64,000 nt of DNA from NCBI RefSeq assembly GCF_001506165.1, contig NZ_CP011427.1:3844001-3908000 (forward strand), given 5' to 3'. A model generated the notes under the pieces. That model saw only the letters and a list, made by a program, of their open reading frames with translations, was not told where the DNA came from and ran no database searches. Numbering within the stretch: position 1 is the first letter of the stretch; each line of letters starts with the position of its first letter. Source of the stretch: Pantoea vagans (GTDB taxonomy: Bacteria; Pseudomonadota; Gammaproteobacteria; Enterobacterales; Enterobacteriaceae). The position numbers and the translations under genes are program-made. Positions 57,340-64,000 of this stretch are shown here, piece after piece.

Positions 57340-58247
57340 TCAGGCTTTCCTCGTTTAGCACGTGGATGTGCTGCGTCATAGACCGTTGCCAGATGCTGGA
57401 AATCGAGATGGGTATAGATTTGCGTGGTCGACAGATTGGCGTGACCCAGCAACTCCTGCACCGCGCGCAGATCGCCGCTGGACTCCAGCAAATGGGTGGC
57501 AAACGAGTGACGCAGTTTATGGGGATGAATATGGCTGGCCACGCCCTGCTTAATACCCCACTCGGCAAAGCGTTTTTGCACATTTCGCGCCGAAATACGG
57601 CTGCCCCGGCTAGAGACAAACACCGCATCATCCTGTGGCGCAAAGCTGGCACGCAGCGGAAGCCAGTGTTGCAGCCAGGTCACGGCGGTGCCACCAATCG
57701 GCACGCGCCGCTCTTTGCTGCCTTTACCCAACACCCACACTTCACCGGCATCTAAATCAACATGACGACAATCCATGCCCACCAGCTCGGACAGACGTAA
57801 TCCGCCGCCGTACATGGTTTCGAGCATCGCGCGATCGCGCACCGCCAGCGGATCGTTCATGTCAATCTCCAGCAGTTGGTTGACTTCATCAACGTCCATA
57901 TTTTTGGGCAGATGGCGCGCATTGCGCGGTGTGGATATCCCTTTTGCCGGGTTGGCACTCAACATGCCCTGGCTGACCTGCCAGTCGAGAAAACTGCGCA
58001 AGGCTGACATACGTAGCGCCAGACTGCTGGCCCCTAACCCTCCACGACGACTGCGCGCGGCAAGCTGGCGGACTTGGGCGGGTTCCAGCTGCGTCCAGGC
58101 AACAATCTTCATCTCATCAGCCATGGCGACCATCGCCTGCAGCTGACGGGTGTAATTTTTTTGCGTAAGCGGGCTAAGCTGGCGTTCGACTTTCAGATAA
58201 CGCAGAAAGCCCTCAACGGTGGGCCACAGCGGGCTGACGTCGCTCAT
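57336..58247 (-). CDS. xerC: Site-specific tyrosine recombinase XerC
   Basis: XerC with XerD resolves chromosome dimers at dif near the replication terminus, and plasmid multimers. The 303-residue protein has an N-terminal SAM-like core-binding domain (about 10-95) and a catalytic domain with the full set of residues: arginine in [13 protein letters not shown]-x-x-R in [14 protein letters not shown], histidine in [11 protein letters not shown], and nucleophile tyrosine in IYTHLDF. The start overlaps the yigA stop by four bases (ATGA). Confidence 0.97.
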   Translation of the reverse strand: MSDVSPLWPTVEGFLRYLKVERQLSPLTQKNYTRQLQAMVAMADEMKIVAWTQLEPAQVRQLAARSRRGGLGASSLALRMSALRSFLDWQVSQGMLSANPAKGISTPRNARHLPKNMDVDEVNQLLEIDMNDPLAVRDRAMLETMYGGGLRLSELVGMDCRHVDLDAGEVWVLGKGSKERRVPIGGTAVTWLQHWLPLRASFAPQDDAVFVSSRGSRISARNVQKRFAEWGIKQGVASHIHPHKLRHSFATHLLESSGDLRAVQELLGHANLSTTQIYTHLDFQHLATVYDAAHPRAKRGKPE

Positions 58248-58948
58248 GCACGTTCAATCCAGCGTGACAGCAGATCCGGCAACATTTGCGCCAGGTGCTG
58301 TAACAATAAGGTGCCCATGCCCGCCTGATAGTGCTGGTTATCGCGGCTGCTAAACATCAGCACGCCCAGTTCTCCGCGTTCACCCATCAGTGACATAGCG
58401 ACAGAACCAATCGCTTTGGCCTGCGGTAACAGCAGCAACAATTCCGGGCCGTTCAGGCTCCCCAGATAATGATGTTCGTTGCCAAAGCGCTGGATACGCA
58501 ACGGCTCAAATGCCTGGCGCGATAAGCCCAGTTGCGTGAAATCAGAAGGCGCACCGATATGCCATTTGTCGTTGAAGACACGCACGTTGGCACCTGCAAG
58601 GCCAAGATCGCGCGCCCAGCGATGCAGGCGTGTGAGCATCTCTTGCAGGCTGTCTGCTGAAGCGAGATGTCCCTGCAACGACAGCAGGCGATCAAACAGT
58701 TGATGGTTGGCCGTCGCCTGCTCCATCAACAGGGTGATCTCCTCTTCCAACTGTTGGATATGGTTGCGCTGACGCGCCATATGCCACTCCACCAGGGAAA
58801 CGCTGCCGCGCACCGGGTGCGGCACCATCATCTGTTCGACCTGGCGCGCATTGCGAATAAAGAAGTCGGGATTCTGGCGCAGGAATGCGCTAACCGACTG
58901 ATCGTCCAGCAAAACCGCGCTGTCGGTTTGCTCTTCGATATTTTTCAT
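58244..58948 (-). CDS. yigA: DUF484 family protein YigA
   Basis: The 234-residue protein has an N-terminal helical part, a short coiled coil (about 60-95, [20 protein letters not shown]), and a GAF-like domain from about 100 ([21 protein letters not shown]). Function is unknown. It is linked by four-base overlaps to dapF upstream and xerC downstream, the same arrangement as in E. coli, so its dose follows that of both. Confidence 0.92.
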   Translation of the reverse strand: MKNIEEQTDSAVLLDDQSVSAFLRQNPDFFIRNARQVEQMMVPHPVRGSVSLVEWHMARQRNHIQQLEEEITLLMEQATANHQLFDRLLSLQGHLASADSLQEMLTRLHRWARDLGLAGANVRVFNDKWHIGAPSDFTQLGLSRQAFEPLRIQRFGNEHHYLGSLNGPELLLLLPQAKAIGSVAMSLMGERGELGVLMFSSRDNQHYQAGMGTLLLQHLAQMLPDLLSRWIERA

Positions 58949-59769
58949 AGATGAATAAACCCATCATAGACGTGTGTGGCTGGACCGGTCATCAGCAGCG
59001 GCTGACCCGCCCCTTTCCAGGCAATATGCAGCGTTCCGCCGGGCAGATCGACGCGCACTTTTGCGGCTAAAATGCCCTGCTGAATACCACAAGCCACCGC
59101 CGCACAGGCGCCGCTGCCACAGGCCTGGGTTTCGCCTGCGCCGCGTTCATACACACGCAGACGGATATGTTCAGGATTGACCACTTCCATAAAGCCAACG
59201 TTGACGCGCTCCGGGAAGCGCTCGTGGCTTTCGAGCAGCGGGCCGAGCGTTTCCACCGGTGCAGTTTTCACGCTCTCAACCTGAATCACGCAGTGAGGGT
59301 TGCCCATCGATACCGCACCAAACATCACGGTTTGCTCGGCAACACGTTGCAGGTAAAGGTTTTCGGCTTTGTTGGCACGCAACGGCACCTGTTGTGGATC
59401 GAAATTGGGCTCGCCCATGTTGACGCACACCAGCTCATCGTTCGTCACGCTCAGCACCATGCGGCCGGTTTGCGTGCTGACGCGAATATCACTTTTGTTG
59501 GTCAACCCTTTCAGACGCACAAAGCGGGCGAAGCAGCGCGCGCCATTACCGCACTGCGCCACTTCACTACCATCAGCGTTGAAAATTCGGTAATGAAAAT
59601 CGAGATCCGGATCGTAAGGCGGTTCGACGATCAGTAATTGATCAAAACCGATCCCCAGATGCCTGTCCGCCAGACGGCGAATCAGCTCCGGCGAAAAAAA
59701 GACGTTTTGCGTCACGGCATCGACAACCATGAAATCGTTGCCGAGACCGTGCATTTTCGAGAACTGCAT
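58945..59769 (-). CDS. dapF: Diaminopimelate epimerase
   Basis: DapF converts LL- to meso-diaminopimelate for lysine and peptidoglycan synthesis using two cysteines as acid and base. They are visible as C73 in [10 protein letters not shown] and the one in [10 protein letters not shown] near 217. With ATG 59769 ([17 protein letters not shown]) the protein has 274 residues, exactly as in E. coli. It starts 29 bases after lptM and overlaps yigA by four bases. Confidence 0.98.
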   Translation of the reverse strand: MQFSKMHGLGNDFMVVDAVTQNVFFSPELIRRLADRHLGIGFDQLLIVEPPYDPDLDFHYRIFNADGSEVAQCGNGARCFARFVRLKGLTNKSDIRVSTQTGRMVLSVTNDELVCVNMGEPNFDPQQVPLRANKAENLYLQRVAEQTVMFGAVSMGNPHCVIQVESVKTAPVETLGPLLESHERFPERVNVGFMEVVNPEHIRLRVYERGAGETQACGSGACAAVACGIQQGILAAKVRVDLPGGTLHIAWKGAGQPLLMTGPATHVYDGFIHL

Positions 59770-59798
59770 TTTCTGCTCCGCCGGATGACTCATAGAGA

Positions 59799-60002
59799 TT
59801 AGTTCGCCTGTACACCAGGTTTGCTGGTCACTAAACCATTCACATCAGCATTCTGAGCGGCTTTTTGCTGCTGCTCGGTCACTTGCTGATTGCTTTTGGT
59901 CGGCTGATCTTTCGGCGGGAAATACAGCGGTCCTTTCAGTCCACAACCTACCAGGCTGACCAGTGCCAGCCCCATGCCTAGCTGACTTATCATTCGTCTC
60001 AT
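59799..60002 (-). CDS. lptM: LPS-assembly lipoprotein LptM (YifL)
   Basis: The 67-residue lipoprotein has a short signal peptide ending in the lipobox LVGC (cysteine at about 20), followed by the conserved [10 protein letters not shown] and a hydrophilic tail rich in glutamine and lysine. In E. coli LptM helps the LptDE outer-membrane complex mature. I chose the ATG at 60002 because it gives the E. coli length; an ATG at 59993 is also possible. It lies upstream of dapF. Confidence 0.88.
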   Translation of the reverse strand: MRRMISQLGMGLALVSLVGCGLKGPLYFPPKDQPTKSNQQVTEQQQKAAQNADVNGLVTSKPGVQAN

Positions 60003-60103
60003 TCTTTCTGCTCTTTCTGTCCTTAAGCCATTGCTGCTTATCATCGCAGTTGACGTTGTAAAAGCAACAGGAAATACCCGCAAATCCGGGAGCGAGTCAG
60101 AGG
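60003..60103. other. Short lptM-cyaA interval without cyaY
   Basis: Only 135 bases separate cyaA from lptM (60003-60137). In E. coli the frataxin gene cyaY (about 320 bases, opposite strand) is here. I see no plus-strand frame, no cyaY-like peptide and no remnant. The interval should contain the lptM-dapF promoter, which I could not assign. Confidence 0.6.
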
Positions 60104-60138
60104 AAAAGCCAATCCCACCGCGCGAACGCAGGCGGGAT
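60104..60138 (-). terminator. Terminator of cyaA
   Basis: At the cyaA stop codon the minus strand folds into a stem of ATCCCGCC with GGTGGGAT (one wobble) extended by GCG/CGC, followed by TTGGCTTTTCC. The interrupted T run makes it a moderate terminator. Confidence 0.6.
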
Positions 60139-62699
60139 CAGTGCATTTGGTAGCGTGGCTGGAAGTCGCCGTTATCGTTATCGGGCTGCGTGGCGCAGAG
60201 CTGTGTCAGCGTCTGGCTGCGGAACGGAATCACCTGGAAGCGATCGCCGGTGTTCACAATCTGATAGAACTGCGGCAAGTTGAAGTTGATAAAGCTGGAA
60301 CCGTAGGTGAAACGGTCATGCGATGACGAGTAGAACCGGCTGACATCGCGCACCAGCTCTTCTTTGCTGCCTTCGCAGTGATGATAAACCTCAACGCGGT
60401 TGCTCTCGTCGAGGATATAGATGTTGAAGCCGCGATCGTCATTGGTATCTTCAAAGAAGAACTGAATAATGCCTTCGCTGGCATAACCATTCACCACCGG
60501 CGGCAGCGGCGTCTGGTTGGATTCGACTTTGATCGATAGCCCGTGCAGTTTGTTGTTGGAAATCGCACCGTAGAACTCCACTGCGTTTTCCAGTTTCTGC
60601 ACCGAGACGCTCATACGCTCAAAGAACAGGCCCCAGGTTTGCCCTGCCATACGCAGCGCTTTAAAGCGGCCTGGCTCCTGGCGCGTGCTCGACAAACGCA
60701 GCTCAATGCATTCGGAAACCAGTTGCTGCACGCGAGTGCGGATCAAACCACGCAGGTGCTGGCTGTAGCAGAACACTTCGACCGTATCGGGCGGTGCGGC
60801 ATCCTGATGCATCTTGCCGAGAATGGTTTTCAGGCCTTCAATCATCGCCTGTTCGCCACTGAAGTGCAGCGTACGCACCTCATTCCACGAATTACGGTAC
60901 AGCAGATCGATGCTGCCAATCAGGCATTGCTGCTGCTGACCAAAGCTGAACACATCCAGCTTGCGGAAATCGAAATGCACTACCTGATTGCGGAAGGCCG
61001 AGGTCGGATCGTGCTCAAGATTGACGATAATCGCCAGGTGACGAATTTCACACGGACTGTACAACGCCTTGGGCGTTGGCGCAGGCACACGCAGCGGGAA
61101 GTGGCTCGACACGTCGTTCACCAGCTCCTGCAAACGCGGCAGATCGCAGAGTTCATTACCTTTCATGTGCAGACGGGTTTTGCTGGTCAGCAACCCGTTG
61201 AACCACGCCCACGCCACTAACTTGTTCAGGTAGCGGTTATATTCCAGCGGCTGATGGCTGATGATGGAACTCATGTCCGGCGACTGGTTGTACAGATACC
61301 AACCCGCACGATTGGCACGACCTTCCGGCACATGAATAAAGGTGAGATTATCTTCCGAGAGGTCGGGCGAAATCTGTGGGTTCACCAGCGTCACTTTACC
61401 CGGCAGCGCTTCAAACGCGGCATACAGTTTACGCGTCAGCACGCCGATATCCTGCGGGCTGGCACTGACGCTTAAATTGTTACGACGGGCAAAACGGATC
61501 AGGTTGCGATAACTCTGCATCATCGCATCCAGCAGTTCATTGTGCGCTTCACGCACGCGCTCGATTTTCCACTGCGCGCGGTTATCTAATACCGCGAGCT
61601 TCTCATCATCCCAGCCCCACTCTTTGACCAACTGCGACAGAATTTCGCGACGCCAGCCTGAGCGTTGATGGTGGTGATCTTCGCTAGAAAGCTTCTCACA
61701 CACTTTTAAGTAGAAACATCGACGCACCAAATCGAGGCGCGCCATGTCATCGACGCTGGTCAGATAACGCGTCACACGTTCCAGCATCATGCAGTAAGGA
61801 TCGAGACCAAAGCAGACAATTTCGCCATCGTGCAAGCGCTGTTTGATATCCATCGCCAAAAGTTGCGTGTTGGGGTATTCCCAGCTGTAGGCTTCCAGCA
61901 GCAGGGTTTTCAGCACCGCTTTGTAGGGCGAATCGATACTTTTATATAACTGCCACAGGCTGGCACCAAAATACTCTTCTGCCGATAGCGTGCCGAGGCC
62001 GCCAAGATCAAGCCACTCATTCGGCGTCAATACACCTTGTGAGTAGAGTGACATGACGTATTCGTCGTAATGGTGCTCCTCTTCGCCGGGCACCATGTTC
62101 CACAGGATGCGTTTGCCCGCCATACGCACAGCGGTACGGTAAAACTCATCCAGCAGTAAAATATGTTGGGTTGAACCGCAGTCTTCACCGCCGAGGCTGC
62201 CGCTCTCATTATGGCGGAAACGGTTCTCATCGATCAGGAAGAAACTCACTTCCACACCCATCGACACACACCATTTCTGCAACAGCGTACACTTACGTTG
62301 CAGATTGAGGCGCTCTTCATTATCCAGCCAGGACTGGTGGCACACCCAGATGTCGAGATCAGACACACTGTTCTGACCCACGGATGAGGTGCTGCCCATC
62401 GAGTAAATACCGGTGATGGGGCGCTCGCCTTTCACGGCAGTGCTGAGATCCAGAGACTGGTCACCTGCAAGATGTTGCAGGAGCTGCTGTTGATTTTCAT
62501 CAGGCGTGAAAAAGCTGACGCCATGTGGAACGCTACCCTCAAGGTAGCCCGGCATCAGTGGATGATGATAGTGCAGTAATGTTGGCAGCAGACTGTAGAC
62601 TTGCTGGAAAGCAGGCCCCATAGCAGCCAGCGCACGATCAACGCGCAGCTGGTTAATTGCATCCAGTCTCTGTTTCAGTGTCTCAATGTAGAGGTACAA
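60138..62699 (-). CDS. cyaA: Adenylate cyclase, class I
   Basis: CyaA makes cAMP and is activated when phosphorylated EIIA-glucose accumulates. The 853-residue protein has the N-terminal catalytic domain (about 1-450), where [20 protein letters not shown] near 100-119 is the nucleotidyltransferase-like active site with aspartates, and a C-terminal regulatory domain. I place the start at the TTG at 62699 ([19 protein letters not shown]), the rare start known in E. coli, where it limits expression. Upstream GTG and longer frames are not conserved. A CRP site lies upstream. Confidence 0.95.
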   Translation of the reverse strand: MYLYIETLKQRLDAINQLRVDRALAAMGPAFQQVYSLLPTLLHYHHPLMPGYLEGSVPHGVSFFTPDENQQQLLQHLAGDQSLDLSTAVKGERPITGIYSMGSTSSVGQNSVSDLDIWVCHQSWLDNEERLNLQRKCTLLQKWCVSMGVEVSFFLIDENRFRHNESGSLGGEDCGSTQHILLLDEFYRTAVRMAGKRILWNMVPGEEEHHYDEYVMSLYSQGVLTPNEWLDLGGLGTLSAEEYFGASLWQLYKSIDSPYKAVLKTLLLEAYSWEYPNTQLLAMDIKQRLHDGEIVCFGLDPYCMMLERVTRYLTSVDDMARLDLVRRCFYLKVCEKLSSEDHHHQRSGWRREILSQLVKEWGWDDEKLAVLDNRAQWKIERVREAHNELLDAMMQSYRNLIRFARRNNLSVSASPQDIGVLTRKLYAAFEALPGKVTLVNPQISPDLSEDNLTFIHVPEGRANRAGWYLYNQSPDMSSIISHQPLEYNRYLNKLVAWAWFNGLLTSKTRLHMKGNELCDLPRLQELVNDVSSHFPLRVPAPTPKALYSPCEIRHLAIIVNLEHDPTSAFRNQVVHFDFRKLDVFSFGQQQQCLIGSIDLLYRNSWNEVRTLHFSGEQAMIEGLKTILGKMHQDAAPPDTVEVFCYSQHLRGLIRTRVQQLVSECIELRLSSTRQEPGRFKALRMAGQTWGLFFERMSVSVQKLENAVEFYGAISNNKLHGLSIKVESNQTPLPPVVNGYASEGIIQFFFEDTNDDRGFNIYILDESNRVEVYHHCEGSKEELVRDVSRFYSSSHDRFTYGSSFINFNLPQFYQIVNTGDRFQVIPFRSQTLTQLCATQPDNDNGDFQPRYQMH

Positions 62700-62788
62700 G
62701 ACGTTTCGCCTGATTGTCCCAGTGTTAAGCACCCTGTTTCCACAACCTGCCGCTTAATAATAAAGATGTCGGGCAAATTATTGCTGGA

Positions 62789-62810
62789 AACGTGATCAAT
62801 CTAACACCTG
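62789..62810 (-). promoter_or_regulatory. CRP site of cyaA
   Basis: On the minus strand GGTGTTAGATTGATCACGTT contains TGTTA-N6-TCACG and is one or two bases different from the known CRP site over cyaA promoter P2 in E. coli. CRP-cAMP binding there represses cyaA, a feedback loop. It lies about 90 bases before the TTG start. The whole 312-base divergent region 62700-63011 must also contain the hemC promoter, which I could not place. Confidence 0.8.
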
Positions 62811-63011
62811 GAGGATTGACCGTAAAGAAAGTTGCGCTACCTAACAGTTTAGCACGTTCCGTTGGCAGCCCTGCTTTTTCGGACTTCGACCTCAGAATAA
62901 GTCGCAATCGCTGACACATTCTGACATCGAGGCCTTTTCAATCCGTTGAAACTGACAGCATTCCCCTATCAATGATAGGATAATCGATGAACGATCAAAA
63001 TGGTTAACAGC

Positions 63012-63953
63012 ATGTTAAACAAAATTTTCAGAATTGCTACCAGACAAAGTCCTCTTGCTTTATGGCAGGCACAATATGTCCAACAGCGTCTGATGGCGGC
63101 ACATCCAGGACTGCAAGTTGAGCTGGTTCCGATGGTGACCAAAGGCGACATCATCCTCGACACGCCACTGGCGAAAGTGGGGGGTAAAGGCCTGTTTGTT
63201 AAAGAACTCGAACTGGCGATGCTGGAAAATCGTGCCGACCTCGCGGTGCACTCCATGAAAGATGTGCCGGTGGATTTCCCCGAAGGTTTAGGGCTGGTGA
63301 CCATCTGCGAGCGCGAAGATCCGCGTGATGCCTTTGTCTCTAACCGTTACAACGCTATTGATGAACTGCCACAGGGTGCGGTGGTGGGCACATCCAGCCT
63401 GCGTCGTCAGTGTCAGCTCAGTGCGCGTCGTCCCGATCTGATTATTCGCTCATTGCGTGGCAACGTCGGGACGCGTCTGGGCAAGCTTGATGCCGGAGAG
63501 TATGACGCGATCATCCTCGCGGCGGCAGGCCTCAAGCGTTTAGGGCTTGAAGACCGTATTCGCCAAGCCATGCCAGCCGAGATCTCTTTACCTGCCGTTG
63601 GCCAAGGCGCGGTGGGTATTGAGTGTCGCCTGGATGACCACACCCTGATTACCTTGTTGGAAGCGCTCAATCACAGCGATACTGCGGTTTGCGTACGTGC
63701 TGAACGCGCCATGAATACGCGCCTCGAAGGCGGATGTCAGGTACCGATTGGTAGCTTTGCGGTGCTGGAAGACGATCAACTGTGGTTGCGTGGGTTAGTC
63801 GGTTCGCCAGATGGTCTACAGATGGTGACGGGTGAACGTCGCGGTCCACGCGATCAGGCCTTACAAATGGGCATCTCACTGGCGGAAGAGCTGCTGGATG
63901 GCGGTGCGCGTGACATTCTGCGTGACGTCTATCAAGGACAACCGCCGGTATGA
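63012..63953 (+). CDS. hemC: Porphobilinogen deaminase (hydroxymethylbilane synthase)
   Basis: HemC links four porphobilinogen units into hydroxymethylbilane for haem, sirohaem and cobalamin. With ATG 63012 ([19 protein letters not shown]) it has 313 residues. The dipyrromethane cofactor cysteine is C242 in [11 protein letters not shown], and the catalytic aspartate D84 is in HSMKDVPV. An ATG at 63000 would add four residues. It overlaps hemD by four bases and is divergent from cyaA, as in E. coli. Confidence 0.97.
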   Translation: MLNKIFRIATRQSPLALWQAQYVQQRLMAAHPGLQVELVPMVTKGDIILDTPLAKVGGKGLFVKELELAMLENRADLAVHSMKDVPVDFPEGLGLVTICEREDPRDAFVSNRYNAIDELPQGAVVGTSSLRRQCQLSARRPDLIIRSLRGNVGTRLGKLDAGEYDAIILAAAGLKRLGLEDRIRQAMPAEISLPAVGQGAVGIECRLDDHTLITLLEALNHSDTAVCVRAERAMNTRLEGGCQVPIGSFAVLEDDQLWLRGLVGSPDGLQMVTGERRGPRDQALQMGISLAEELLDGGARDILRDVYQGQPPV

Positions 63954-64000
63954 CCATCCTCGTGACCCGCCCGGAACCCGCCGCCAGTGAATTGGCTTCG
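63950..64000 (+). CDS. hemD: Uroporphyrinogen-III synthase, N-terminal fragment (partial)
   Basis: The frame starting at the ATG that overlaps the hemC stop (ATGA) encodes [17 protein letters not shown] and runs off the window. This matches the HemD N-terminus (MSILVTRPSPAGEEL in E. coli). HemD closes and inverts ring D of hydroxymethylbilane. Identification rests on 17 residues and on the hemC-hemD order. Confidence 0.9.
   Translation, partial: MTILVTRPEPAASELAS

Overview
The window is core chromosome of a gamma-proteobacterium of the order Enterobacterales. Most proteins align nearly end to end with the E. coli ones as I remember them, and most of the gene order is that of E. coli. The differences in accessory content suggest Erwiniaceae (Pantoea/Erwinia-like); that family call is inference, not proof.

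Positions 1-5900 (minus strand) hold the translation block thrU-tyrU-glyT-thrT-tuf, secE-nusG and rplKAJL, ending with the first seven codons of rpoB. Visible control sites are the stable-RNA promoter of the tRNA-tuf operon, the L11 and L10 promoters, the L10 leader site and the rpoBC attenuator. Positions 6200-10100 carry an acetyltransferase of unknown substrate, coaA, a full 127-bp ERIC element, and birA-murB. An rRNA operon (16S, tRNA-Glu, 23S, 5S; minus strand) fills 10200-15770 with P1/P2 promoters, boxA sites and a terminator. It joins two regions (murB side and hemG side) that are separate in E. coli.

From 15818 to 34233 come pepQ-yigZ-trkH-hemG, fadBA behind a perfect FadR operator, pepE-ubiD-fre, rfaH, tatABCD, the ubiquinone genes ubiE-ubiJ-ubiB, and rmuC. 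From 34350 to 44250 lie a TPR/glycosyltransferase-like gene of unknown function, udp with two CRP sites, ysgA, metE/metR with MetJ boxes, a DUF1456 gene, bioP and glpT. From 44280 to the end follow pldB-yigL, rhtB, pldA-recQ-rhtC, yigI-rarD, abrB, corA with a leader, the translationally coupled dapF-yigA-xerC-yigB run, uvrD with a LexA box, lptM, cyaA with its CRP site, and hemC-hemD (hemD cut by the window edge).

Relative to E. coli, the inserted genes are the GNAT gene, pepE, the TPR gene, DUF1456, glpT and abrB. cyaY, yigF and yigG are absent from their usual places. I found no phage, insertion sequence, CRISPR array, defence cassette or biosynthetic cluster, and nothing I would call a new biological system. 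The points most worth a second look are the TPR/glycosyltransferase-like gene, the missing cyaY, an ERIC-like palindrome inside the 23S-5S spacer, the rrn junction, a stretched BirA-like site before bioP, and two families of GC-rich palindromes.
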